A stretch of DNA of 64,000 nucleotides, from contig OZ244039.1 of assembly GCA_965215225.1 (NCBI GenBank), positions 1,798,001-1,862,000 of the forward strand. Direction: 5' to 3'. The notes below the pieces were generated by a model. That model was not told where the DNA came from. It saw nothing but the letters and a program-made list of their open reading frames with translations, and did no database searches. This document shows positions 1-8,338 of the stretch, piece after piece. Position numbers and translations under genes: made by a program. Source of the DNA: G965215225 sp965215225 (lineage in GTDB: Bacteria > Pseudomonadota > Gammaproteobacteria > CBDBNL01 > JAAOII01). Numbering within the stretch: the first letter of the stretch is position 1; every line of letters begins with the position of its first letter.

Positions 1-2848
1 TGCCGCCGGGCAGTTGTCCGCCCTCACCCGGCTTTGCCCCCTGAGCAATCTTAATTTGCAATACCTCGGCATTGACCAGATAGTGGGGAGTTACTCCGAA
101 GCGCCCAGAAGCCACCTGCTTAATCTTGGAGTTCTTAGGGGTATTAAAACGAGATGCATCTTCGCCCCCTTCACCGGAATTAGACCTTCCCCCCAGCGAA
201 TTCATGGTCTCGGCTAGGGTTTCATGAGCCTCAGGCGATAATGCCCCTAGACTCATGGCAGCCGTATCAAAACGAGGAAAAATGTCTTCAACTGGCTCTA
301 CTTCATCCAATGGGATGGGTTTGCTAGCAAGACTCAATTCCATAAGATCGCGCAGATGAGCGACTTCTCGTTGATTAATCAGCTTGGCATATTTCTCATA
401 GCCAGGCTCATCATTGGTCTTAACCAAGAGCCTTAGAGTCTCAACTACATCTGGATTGAATGAGTGGTATTCACCACCATGAACATATTTGATGAGTCCG
501 CCAACTTTCAACGGCTTCCTCTTCTTCCAAGCATCCCTAGCCAAGAGGCGTAGGCTATTATCAAAATGGGCGAATCCTTGCCCCCCTATGCGACTTGACA
601 TGCCGCAAAAACACTTAGCCATTATCTCATCAGCCAAGCCAATAACCTCAAACAGCTGGGCGCCACGGTAGGACGCTAGGGTAGATATGCCCATCTTGGA
701 CATAATCTTTAATATGCCCTTGGTGATTCCTTGCCGATAATTGCTATGGACCTGATGGGGAGAGCTGAAGATCAATCCTCTTTTAATAGAATTCTCCAAA
801 ACCGCATAGCTGAAATAAGGAAATACCGCCGTAACGCCTACCCCAAACAGAACCGCAAATTGATGGGGATCACGCGCATAAGCAGTCTCGGCTATCAAAT
901 TAGCATCATAGCGAAGCTGACAAGCGATGAGATGGTGATGAACCGCACCAACCGCCATAGGCATAGGAATAGGCAAGAAGTTGGGCCGGCTATCTCTGTC
1001 GGTCAAGATAAGAATTGTCTTGCCCTGTTTAACTAACTCAGCTGCTCGTAAAGTAAGTCGATGAACCGCGGTTGCCAGATCCTCTTCTTCACTATAATTG
1101 ACCGATAGTTCGGCAACCTCCATCCCCATCTGGTTTTGCTTGATTACATCCAGCTTGTAGGGAGAAAGTATTGGAGAACTTAGAGCCAGATAACGAGCGC
1201 TCTCTTCGGTATCTTCAAATAGACTATGTCCTTTGCCAATAAAGGTTTCAAGCGACATCACAAGACTCTCGCGAATCGGATCTATGGCTGGGTTGGTTAC
1301 CTGAGCGAAGAGCTGACGAAAATAGTCGCTAATCAAGTGAGGTTGCTTAGAGAGAACCGCCATCGGAGTATCATCTCCCATAGCCGCCACAGATTCTTGA
1401 CCGCTTTCGGCTAATACCCTAAGGATGTGTTCTCGCTCTTCTTCATAAAAGCAGAATAGCTTACCAAAAGACTGAAGCTTCTCGTCATCTAGATCCTCAA
1501 ACACATAGTGCCGACTCGTTAAGGTAGATTCGAGTCGATTGACCTGCTTTCTTAGCCATTGCTTATAAGGATGGCGTTGACTGAGTTGGGTGTCAATTTC
1601 TTTTGTTTTTAGTAGTTCCCCGCTGGCAGTATCCAAAGCTATGATGCCGCCTGGCTCTACTCTTCCTTTGGCAAGGACTTCGGTTGGTTTGACTCTCTTT
1701 ACGCCAGTCTCTGATGCCAGGGTAATGATATTGTCCTTAGTCAGCACCCATCTAGCAGGACGCAAGCCATTCCTATCCAATAGGCAAACCGCATATTTGC
1801 CATCTGTCATCACAATCCCAGCTGGACCATCCCATGGTTCCATCTTCATAGAGTTGTATTCATGGAAGGCGCGGATCTCAGTATTCATAGTATCGTCATT
1901 CTGCCAAGCCGGTGGAATGAGAAGACGTAAGGCGCGAAAGAGCGGCATGCCTCCGACCAACAATAGTTCCAGCATATTGTCAAGACTCATAGAATCTGAA
2001 CCTTCTAGGCTAACCAGCGGGACATTGTCTTTTAGTCCTTCCAGTCGCTTGTTTCTCATCTTAGTGAAAAGCGCTCTTACCCAGTTGCGATTGCCACTAA
2101 TAGTATTGACCTCACCATTATGAGCAAGATATTGAAAAGGCTGCGCCAGGCGCCATTGGGGCAAGGTGTTGGTGGCGAATCTCTGATGAAAAACACATAT
2201 AGCCGTCTTCATCTGCTCATCTTGCAAATCAGGGAAGAAGTCACTAAAATCTGCCGACAGGACTATTCCCTTATAAGAAAGCACCGTTGAGGATAGACTA
2301 CAGATAAAGAAGCTCTCTTCGTCTTTGAATTGGGCTTGACTGTCGCGCTTGAGATAGAGAAGAGTTGATAGCTCCTCTGCCTTGTCTTTGGTCGTCAGAT
2401 TAATAAATACTTGCCAAAAAGAAGGCAGGGTCTGTTGTGCCAGCTCCCCTAGAACCTCAGGGCATGTAGGAACAGAGCGCCAACCTGCTAAGGCTAGTCC
2501 CTTATGCTGGGCTATTATGCTGTTAAATTCATTCTGTTGTCGTTTTGCTTGGGCTAAATCTGGCGATAAGAATAAGGAACCAACCGCATAGGAATCAGCT
2601 AGGTCTATGCCTACTTCTCTTGTCTTGGCGCGAAGAAATTCATCTGGCTTCTGTATCAAAATACCACAGCCATCGCCTGTTTTGCCATCGGCATTGATAG
2701 CGCCCCGATGCGCCATACGCTCCAGACAAGCCAAAGCCTCCTTTAATAATTGGTGACTTGCCTCATTCTTGGTATGAGCACATAGACCAAACCCACAGCT
2801 ATCGCGAAAATCTGCTAGCTGAGCTAAGGGGCGGTGTTTATTATTCAT
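1..2848 (-). CDS. gltB: Glutamate synthase large subunit (3' end outside window)
   Basis: Catalyses transfer of the glutamine amide to 2-oxoglutarate in ammonia assimilation. About 949 codons are present; the C-terminal third lies beyond the left edge (the family is about 1500 residues). The start ATG is at 2848. After a 17-residue propeptide comes CGFG, the class-II amidotransferase Cys nucleophile exposed by processing, followed by AHRGAINADGKTGDGCG. The central region and the beginning of the FMN-binding domain (LGALSPEAHETLAETMNSLG, GEGGED) are recognisable near the edge. No frameshift was seen on translation of the minus strand. The gene is preceded by an 88-base gap after the dioxygenase-like gene on the same strand. 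The identification is firm; only the missing end is unknown. Confidence 0.95.
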   Translation of the reverse strand, partial: MNNKHRPLAQLADFRDSCGFGLCAHTKNEASHQLLKEALACLERMAHRGAINADGKTGDGCGILIQKPDEFLRAKTREVGIDLADSYAVGSLFLSPDLAQAKRQQNEFNSIIAQHKGLALAGWRSVPTCPEVLGELAQQTLPSFWQVFINLTTKDKAEELSTLLYLKRDSQAQFKDEESFFICSLSSTVLSYKGIVLSADFSDFFPDLQDEQMKTAICVFHQRFATNTLPQWRLAQPFQYLAHNGEVNTISGNRNWVRALFTKMRNKRLEGLKDNVPLVSLEGSDSMSLDNMLELLLVGGMPLFRALRLLIPPAWQNDDTMNTEIRAFHEYNSMKMEPWDGPAGIVMTDGKYAVCLLDRNGLRPARWVLTKDNIITLASETGVKRVKPTEVLAKGRVEPGGIIALDTASGELLKTKEIDTQLSQRHPYKQWLRKQVNRLESTLTSRHYVFEDLDDEKLQSFGKLFCFYEEEREHILRVLAESGQESVAAMGDDTPMAVLSKQPHLISDYFRQLFAQVTNPAIDPIRESLVMSLETFIGKGHSLFEDTEESARYLALSSPILSPYKLDVIKQNQMGMEVAELSVNYSEEEDLATAVHRLTLRAAELVKQGKTILILTDRDSRPNFLPIPMPMAVGAVHHHLIACQLRYDANLIAETAYARDPHQFAVLFGVGVTAVFPYFSYAVLENSIKRGLIFSSPHQVHSNYRQGITKGILKIMSKMGISTLASYRGAQLFEVIGLADEIMAKCFCGMSSRIGGQGFAHFDNSLRLLARDAWKKRKPLKVGGLIKYVHGGEYHSFNPDVVETLRLLVKTNDEPGYEKYAKLINQREVAHLRDLMELSLASKPIPLDEVEPVEDIFPRFDTAAMSLGALSPEAHETLAETMNSLGGRSNSGEGGEDASRFNTPKNSKIKQVASGRFGVTPHYLVNAEVLQIKIAQGAKPGEGGQLPGG

Positions 2849-2936
2849 TGAACTATTTTACTCCCTAATTGATAGATTAGGATATCTTTCTATTAAATCC
2901 CCTGTCTAGTTCTTGGCAGCTAAGACAACTGGGATC

Positions 2937-3551
2937 CTAGGCACTGGGAGCTAATTGTTTTAAGTAAATGAGCGGCGCATTAAACCGCGCAGGTTTTTGG
3001 GTTCGATCTAGCTTAGAGGTTCGACATCTGTCTCGACTAGAAACATCCAAATAATGTTGGGTAATTAAGGTCTTATAGCCATTTGCGCTAATCTTGTAAT
3101 GAATATGAGGCGGGCGCCGCCCATAGCCATGAGTCACAAGCGAAAGCACCGAAAATTCACCCTTCTCATCGGTCAGAACTGTGCCGCGCATGTCTATCTC
3201 CCTATCATCAAACTCACTATAATCGCCATTGGCTTGAGGATGGTAGCGCCCGGTGCCATCTGTCTGCCAAATCTCTAATCTGGCGCCAGCTATGGGAAGA
3301 TAAGGAGGCGAGGCGCTGACCACCTTTCCTACTATAAGCATAGCCTCTCCTGGCTTGCCAAATCTATTAAGGTTAGTAACCACAGGAGTATTGGCGATAA
3401 AAAATGGTCCAAGCGAATCGCTTTGAGTAGGGGCGCAGCTGGGGTCTATTTCCCCTGCCACCCTTATCTCCCCTGTCTCCCCAGCCAGCCCAGCCATGAC
3501 AGTTCCCATCAGTAGTATGAGACCAGCAATAAGTGATAACAAAGTCTTCAT
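2937..3551 (-). CDS. Secreted intradiol ring-cleavage dioxygenase-like protein
   Basis: A 204-residue protein with an N-terminal signal peptide (about residues 1-23) followed by one intradiol dioxygenase domain. The four expected non-heme Fe(III) ligands are visible: Tyr103 (GRYHP), Tyr143 (HGYGRRPPH), His149 and His151 (HIH). Known intradiol enzymes open catechol or protocatechuate rings; exported single-domain members are mostly uncharacterised, so the substrate cannot be given. No other aromatic-degradation genes lie nearby. It is followed on the same strand by gltB and preceded by the OsmC-like gene, with a 23-base gap. Family assignment is good; enzymatic activity is inferred from the intact ligand set. 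Confidence 0.8.
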   Translation of the reverse strand: MKTLLSLIAGLILLMGTVMAGLAGETGEIRVAGEIDPSCAPTQSDSLGPFFIANTPVVTNLNRFGKPGEAMLIVGKVVSASPPYLPIAGARLEIWQTDGTGRYHPQANGDYSEFDDREIDMRGTVLTDEKGEFSVLSLVTHGYGRRPPHIHYKISANGYKTLITQHYLDVSSRDRCRTSKLDRTQKPARFNAPLIYLKQLAPSA

Positions 3552-3574
3552 CTCTTCATTAATCCATCAATCCA

Positions 3575-3997
3575 TCAATCGCTTTGTCCTTCTATTGCAT
3601 AAGAATGGGTAATCTGGACTCCGCCCTGTCTTAACATTTTAGCCACCGAACAGTATTTTTCGACTGAAAGTGTCACTGCCCTTTCTACCTGCTCTTCGCC
3701 TAGATTGGCACCCTTGAGACGAAAATGGAGTCTTATCTGAGTAAATACCGCTGGCACCTCATCGGCTCTATCGGCTCCTACCTCTACTTCACAAGCAGTG
3801 AGTCTCTGGCGCGCCTTCTTCAATATATTGACGACATCATAGGCACTGCAGCTTGCCAAGCCTATGAGAATGGAGTGCATGGGGCGGATGGCACGATCCA
3901 TTCCTCCTGCCTCAGCCGAGCCTTCAAGACGAATCCTATGGCCTTCTGCTTCGCCTTCAAAATAAACCCCCTCTAACCATTTAACCTGTGCTCTCAT
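3575..3997 (-). CDS. OsmC/Ohr family protein
   Basis: A 140-residue OsmC-like protein. Two cysteines sit at the family positions, Cys50 (GLASCSAYD) and Cys116 (VEKYCSV), the pair that reduces peroxides in OsmC/Ohr proteins. The length and the GLASC and YCSVAKML motifs fit the YhfA-like branch better than Ohr. It is probably cytoplasmic. It lies 19 bases downstream of trpC on the same strand and may be read through from trpDC. The peroxidase role is inferred from the cysteine pair; substrate unknown. Confidence 0.8.
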   Translation of the reverse strand: MRAQVKWLEGVYFEGEAEGHRIRLEGSAEAGGMDRAIRPMHSILIGLASCSAYDVVNILKKARQRLTACEVEVGADRADEVPAVFTQIRLHFRLKGANLGEEQVERAVTLSVEKYCSVAKMLRQGGVQITHSYAIEGQSD

Positions 3998-4016
3998 CTT
4001 TCCATCAGACCCATTG

Positions 4017-4793
4017 TCAACTTAGCGAGCTCTTCAATTCAGCCAGAGCCTGGCCAGGATCTGCAGCCCTCATAAGAGTCTCACCTACTAAGAAGGCATG
4101 AGCGCCGCATTTGGCAAGTCGCTCTATATCAGCAGCTGTCTTAATACCACTCTCAGCCACTGCTATCCTGTCCCCTTCAATCAAAGGTAACAGCTTCTCG
4201 CTGGTCTCAAGGCGAACCTCAAAGGTTCTTAGGTTGCGATTGTTAATTCCTATGAGAGAGGCACCAGCGCCAAGGGCAATTTGCAATTCAGCTTCACTAT
4301 GAACCTCTACCAGAACATCCATCCCTAGCTCACGCCCTAGCTGATGAAACTCACTCAGCTCCTGCTGAGTCAAACAGGCTACTATGAGTAGCATGGCATC
4401 GGCACCCAAGCAACGAGTCTCATAGACCTGATAGGAATTGAGGATGAAGTCCTTCCGTAGGACTGGCAGCTCCACTGCTTCACGCGCTTGCTGTAAATGA
4501 GCTGCTTCGCCATGAAAAAGAGCATTGGTTAGAACCGACAAACAGGCTGCGCCGTTTTGTTGATAAGAGCTGGCTAGGTCGGCAGGAACATAATTCTTCC
4601 TTAATAGACCGACGCTGGGAGATGCCTTCTTCATTTCAGCGATAAAACCATAGGGCTGTTGAGTGAGGGCGCGAGTAAAACCGCGACAAGGAGGCTGTGC
4701 CCTTGCTTTGGCAATTAGATCTTCTTGTGGTTGGTTAGGAGAACTGTCTCTCTGTTGAGAGACCAGCTGGGCAAGAAAATCAGTTTGAGGCAT
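4017..4793 (-). CDS. trpC: Indole-3-glycerol-phosphate synthase
   Basis: Converts carboxyphenylamino-deoxyribulose phosphate to indole-3-glycerol phosphate in tryptophan synthesis. The signature FIAEMKKASPS is present, as are the beta-barrel motifs VLRKDFI, INNRNL, VAESGI and LVGETLM. The frame is open much further upstream, but that part lies inside trpD. I prefer ATG 4793, with AAGG six bases upstream and a 14-base overlap with trpD; ATG 4817 (GGAAG upstream) is the alternative. This gives about 258 residues, the normal length of monofunctional TrpC. Translational coupling to trpD is likely. Confidence 0.93.
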   Translation of the reverse strand: MPQTDFLAQLVSQQRDSSPNQPQEDLIAKARAQPPCRGFTRALTQQPYGFIAEMKKASPSVGLLRKNYVPADLASSYQQNGAACLSVLTNALFHGEAAHLQQAREAVELPVLRKDFILNSYQVYETRCLGADAMLLIVACLTQQELSEFHQLGRELGMDVLVEVHSEAELQIALGAGASLIGINNRNLRTFEVRLETSEKLLPLIEGDRIAVAESGIKTAADIERLAKCGAHAFLVGETLMRAADPGQALAELKSSLS

Positions 4794-5811
4794 GGGCTGC
4801 CTTGGTGAAAGAGACATAGTCTTCCAATCTTTGCCATGCCTTACCAGAGGCAATGATCTCCTTTGCCTTCTCCACCCCTGCTTCAAGAGAGGAAGATATG
4901 CCAGCAACATAGAGAGCCGCGGCCGCATTTAAGGCAACAATGCCCGCCCCAGCTGAATTTACTCCTTTGAGAGTATCTCTCACCATAGCAAGACTCTCTT
5001 GGGCTGAGGATACTTGGAGGCTATTCATAGGTGTGGGAGAGACGCCTAGGGACTTGGGACTAATTTCATATTCGGTTATCTTGCCATCGCTTAGCTCGGC
5101 CGCATAGGTAGATTCGTTGGGACTTATCTCATCTAGTCCATCTGCCGAATGAACCAATAGCACTCTCTTGCTGCCAAGCTTTGCTAGGGTCTTCGCTAAG
5201 GGAACAAGCCAATCGCGTGAATACAAGCCAATGAGTTGAGATGAACAGCCGGTTGGATTACAGAGAGGACCCAAAAGGTTGAACATAGTCCTCACCCCTA
5301 GCTCCGCTCGGACAGGACCAACATGCTTCATTGCTTGGTGATGCATGGGCGCAAAAATAAAGCCAAAGCCCAGTCTATTGATGGCAGTAGCTATGGTTTG
5401 GCTGTCAAGCTTTAATTCCGCCCCAGCTGCCTCAAGTAGATCGGCGCTACCACAATGACTGGAAACCGACTTATTGCCATGTTTGGCAACCCTAGCCCCG
5501 CCCACAGATGCAACAAAGGCAACCGAAGTAGATACATTAAAAGTCTGCTTGCCATCTCCGCCAGTGCCACAGGTATCAATCAGATGATCCTCCACAGCAA
5601 CTTCAACTTGACGACAAAGACCACGCATCACCTGAACGGCCGCGCTTAGTTCGGTTACTGTTTCCCCTTTAGAACGTAAAGCGGCAAGGATAGCCGCTAT
5701 TTTAATTTCAGCTAGCTCGCCTGCCATGATGGAGTGCATTAATCCAGTCATCTCTTCATGGCTTAGGTCTTGGCGATGCAATAATGCATTGAGAGTCTTA
5801 GTGTGATCCAT
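4780..5811 (-). CDS. trpD: Anthranilate phosphoribosyltransferase
   Basis: Transfers phosphoribose from PRPP to anthranilate, the second step of tryptophan synthesis. The 343-residue protein shows the CGTGGDG PRPP-binding loop, KHGNKSVSS, the metal site region LDEIS and GPLCNP, all typical of TrpD. Length is normal. It is the first gene of a trpD-trpC pair on the minus strand with overlapping ends. trpE/trpG are not in the window. Confidence 0.95.
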   Translation of the reverse strand: MDHTKTLNALLHRQDLSHEEMTGLMHSIMAGELAEIKIAAILAALRSKGETVTELSAAVQVMRGLCRQVEVAVEDHLIDTCGTGGDGKQTFNVSTSVAFVASVGGARVAKHGNKSVSSHCGSADLLEAAGAELKLDSQTIATAINRLGFGFIFAPMHHQAMKHVGPVRAELGVRTMFNLLGPLCNPTGCSSQLIGLYSRDWLVPLAKTLAKLGSKRVLLVHSADGLDEISPNESTYAAELSDGKITEYEISPKSLGVSPTPMNSLQVSSAQESLAMVRDTLKGVNSAGAGIVALNAAAALYVAGISSSLEAGVEKAKEIIASGKAWQRLEDYVSFTKAAHASN

Positions 5812-5893
5812 TGGTTTAATTAATCTTGGCTTGTTCTTATTTATTTGCCCATTTGCCTAACTAGCTTAGCTAGGGTCTGGCCAAATAGCAGGA

Positions 5894-6250
5894 CTAGTAG
5901 TCTATTATCCAGAGGCTGTTCCATTCAGTCCATTCCATCTCATAATCATTAATATCGGTGATCTCTTCAAAGTAGCGAATGGCTTCTTCCCTCTCGGCAA
6001 GATCCCCTTGATAGAGTTGAATTGGCTGAACGAAATAAACCAAACCAAGAAAGGCTATAGCTAGGATAGGCGCAAGCAGCCTATAACGATAAAAAAGTCC
6101 GCTTAGTCTACTCATCCAATAAGCAAAGGGATTCTGTTTTTCCTGCTTATAGTTGAGAATATAGGATACCATCCGATATTCCCAGTTCCGTTTGGGCATG
6201 GGCACATGGCTCAGCTTCTTCCTCAAGATCTCAGTTTGCTTCTTTTTCAT
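5894..6250 (-). CDS. Single-pass membrane protein after an ECF sigma gene (anti-sigma candidate)
   Basis: A 118-residue protein: a basic N-terminal region of about 55 residues, one transmembrane helix near residues 58-76 (LLAPILAIAFLGLVYFV), then an acidic C-terminal part rich in E, D and W. Its ATG overlaps the sigma-factor stop by four bases (6247-6250), so the two are translationally coupled. The cytoplasmic-basic/one-TM/outside layout and the position fit an anti-sigma factor or accessory protein, but no anti-sigma domain is recognised. The role is therefore inference from context. Confidence 0.55.
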   Translation of the reverse strand: MKKKQTEILRKKLSHVPMPKRNWEYRMVSYILNYKQEKQNPFAYWMSRLSGLFYRYRLLAPILAIAFLGLVYFVQPIQLYQGDLAEREEAIRYFEEITDINDYEMEWTEWNSLWIIDY

Positions 6251-6825
6251 TCCAAAAGTTCCTCAATATTAATACCCCTCTTTCTCAATCTGTTTTTTAG
6301 TCCCCGAATACCGCGGAAAATATACTTTTCCACTGCCTTAGGGCTAACCTCCATTAGTTCGGCTACTTCTTTATGTTGCATCTTTTCGAGCCGACACAAT
6401 ATAATCGCCAATCTCTGATTGGGCGGCAGGCTGTTAATCGCGCTCTTCACTTTTTGCCCAAGTTTTTCCCAATCGGCAGCTGAATAGTTCATCTCCATCG
6501 CTGGAAGGTAGCTGTCTTCTAGTGGCAGGGTCTTCCGACTGAGATTCTTGCGATAGCTATCTATGGCACCATTAGAGACCACTCGGTAAAGCCAGGTGCT
6601 AAACTTTACCCCTCTATCTGGCTGCCACATAAAAGGTCGCAGCCACAATTTCAACATAGTCTCTTGCACCACATCTTCTGCCATCTGCCTATCCCCTAGT
6701 ATCCGATAACAAAGACGATAGCATTTGCGCGAATAGCGCAGCGTCAATTCCTGAAAGGCACGGTGGTTGGCAGCCCGTATAGCTTCCATAAGCTGAGGGT
6801 CGCCAACCCCATCCCATTCGGTCAT
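6247..6825 (-). CDS. ECF-type RNA polymerase sigma factor
   Basis: A 192-residue sigma-70 family protein with region 2 (AEDVVQETMLKLWLRP, FSTWLYRVVSNGAID) and region 4 (LPPNQRLAIILCRLEKM, HKEVAELMEVSPKAVEKY), and no region 1 or 3, as in ECF sigmas. It directs RNA polymerase to a specialised regulon. Its ATG directly abuts the TAG stop of the upstream EF-hand gene, and its end overlaps the following membrane-protein gene. The three genes look like one operon in which the exported EF-hand protein and the membrane protein may sense or control sigma activity (inference). Confidence 0.88.
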   Translation of the reverse strand: MTEWDGVGDPQLMEAIRAANHRAFQELTLRYSRKCYRLCYRILGDRQMAEDVVQETMLKLWLRPFMWQPDRGVKFSTWLYRVVSNGAIDSYRKNLSRKTLPLEDSYLPAMEMNYSAADWEKLGQKVKSAINSLPPNQRLAIILCRLEKMQHKEVAELMEVSPKAVEKYIFRGIRGLKNRLRKRGINIEELLE

Positions 6826-7374
6826 CTACTCGCTGTTTCGGCGCCATCGTCCATCTCTCTTGCCGCGAGGATTATGAGAAAAGCTATTTCTCATGTTGGC
6901 AAACTCTTCCCAGGACAAGACACCATCGCCATTGGTATCAGCTTCCTCAAAATGAAGCCTCATAAGTTCTTCCTGGTAAGCCTGTCTGCCAGCTTGCCTC
7001 TCCTCAGGAGTTAGGATACCATCCTTATCACTATCCATAGTATCAAATTGGGCGACAGCATGGTTAATGAATTCGGCAGAAGTGACTACCTCATCTCCAT
7101 TGCTATCTACCTGTCTTAGCATGAGGTTGTATTTCATCCTCTTATCCTCATCCTTTCCCTGAAGTTCAGCCAGGTCAATCTGCTCATCGCCGTTCTTATC
7201 CAACCGATTAAAGTGCCGGCTGGCCCGTTCTTGAGTCTCGGCGCGAGTAAGATCCCCTCTCTTGTTGTGATCATAGTGACCTTTGCCGCCAGAGCCCAGC
7301 GAGAGCGCATTAGCACCACCAGCCAAGCCTAGCAAAACAAAAGCACAAGTCAAAGTAGCTATCTTTTTCATCAT
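6826..7374 (-). CDS. Exported EF-hand calcium-binding protein
   Basis: A 182-residue protein with a signal peptide (about 1-23) and four EF-hand loops starting near residues 59 (DKNGDEQIDLAE), 90 (DSNGDEVVTSAE), 114 (DSDKDGILTPEE) and 146 (DTNGDGVLSWEE). All have the D-x-D/N-x-D/G pattern and the final acidic residue, so Ca2+ binding is likely. The C-terminus is basic (GKRDGRWRRN). It is the first gene of the operon with the ECF sigma factor and lies in the periplasm or outside the cell. Confidence 0.82.
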   Translation of the reverse strand: MMKKIATLTCAFVLLGLAGGANALSLGSGGKGHYDHNKRGDLTRAETQERASRHFNRLDKNGDEQIDLAELQGKDEDKRMKYNLMLRQVDSNGDEVVTSAEFINHAVAQFDTMDSDKDGILTPEERQAGRQAYQEELMRLHFEEADTNGDGVLSWEEFANMRNSFSHNPRGKRDGRWRRNSE

Positions 7375-7490
7375 TTCTCCTTAATTTTCCTTAATTTCTT
7401 CTTTAGTTAATAATAGAATAAACATAACAATGCTATAAAGGTATATACGCAAAATAGTCCTCCAATCCCCCTCATAATCTTTATGTCCCT

Positions 7491-8336
7491 ATGAAAGCCT
7501 TTATGAAAGACCCTATGAAAGACCCTATGAAAAAATTTGCCGTATTCGGTAATCCTATTGACCATAGCCTATCACCCTATATTCATTCCAAGTTCAGTCA
7601 GCAAGCTGGTATCAAGATAGATTATAAGGCAATAAAGGTATTGGTTGACGAGTTTGAACCCAGAGTCCATTCCTTCTTCGCGGCTGGAGGAAGTGGGCTT
7701 AATATCACCATCCCTCATAAACGAGCGGCTTGGCTATTAGCTGATATTAAGGAAGAAAGCGCCGAAACTAGTCAAACAGCCAATACCCTCTACTGCCATA
7801 ATCACAATATAGGCGCGGCCAATACCGATGGGGCGGGACTCATTAAGGACCTATGTGATAACCTTAATTGGCAACTAGAAGGCGCTTCCTTAGCACTTCT
7901 TGGAGCTGGCGGCGCCGCCCGTTCGGTCTTACCTGCCCTAGCCTCAACAGGAGTAGAAAGAATCATCCTTAGCAATCGCACCCCCCAAAAGGCTCATCAA
8001 CTGGTGGAGGACCTTTCTCATCTGCCTCTTTCCCATTGCGAGCTAGACCAGCTGCACCACCAAGACTATAGTATTCTCATTAATGCAACCTCGGTTGGTC
8101 TCACCGGGGAAATAGACTTTAATCCCGCCATGATTCATTCAGAACTCTACTGTTATGATATGGTCTATAGGCTTCAAACAGCCACTGATTTCATTGAGTG
8201 GGCTAAGCACAATGGCGCTTTGGCAGTGGCAGATGGATTGGGAATGCTGGTTGAACAGGCTGCTTTATCCTATAAGATATGGCATGGGGTCATCCCAGAT
8301 ACAGCTGAATTAATAAAAGCACTCAGGAGATACTAA
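7491..8336 (+). CDS. aroE: Shikimate dehydrogenase
   Basis: NADPH-dependent reduction of 3-dehydroshikimate to shikimate. Recognisable are FGNPIDHSLSP, the catalytic Lys in NITIPHKRAA, the nucleotide loop LLGAGGAARS, SNRTPQKA and GMLVEQAA. The frame has four nearby ATGs at 7491, 7503, 7515 and 7527 because a 12-base unit encoding MKDP is repeated. Alignment with the family (M-x-x-x-AVFGNP) favours 7527; the longest frame is given here. The next gene, nnr, starts two bases after the stop. Confidence 0.93.
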   Translation: MKAFMKDPMKDPMKKFAVFGNPIDHSLSPYIHSKFSQQAGIKIDYKAIKVLVDEFEPRVHSFFAAGGSGLNITIPHKRAAWLLADIKEESAETSQTANTLYCHNHNIGAANTDGAGLIKDLCDNLNWQLEGASLALLGAGGAARSVLPALASTGVERIILSNRTPQKAHQLVEDLSHLPLSHCELDQLHHQDYSILINATSVGLTGEIDFNPAMIHSELYCYDMVYRLQTATDFIEWAKHNGALAVADGLGMLVEQAALSYKIWHGVIPDTAELIKALRRY

Positions 8337-8338
8337 GA

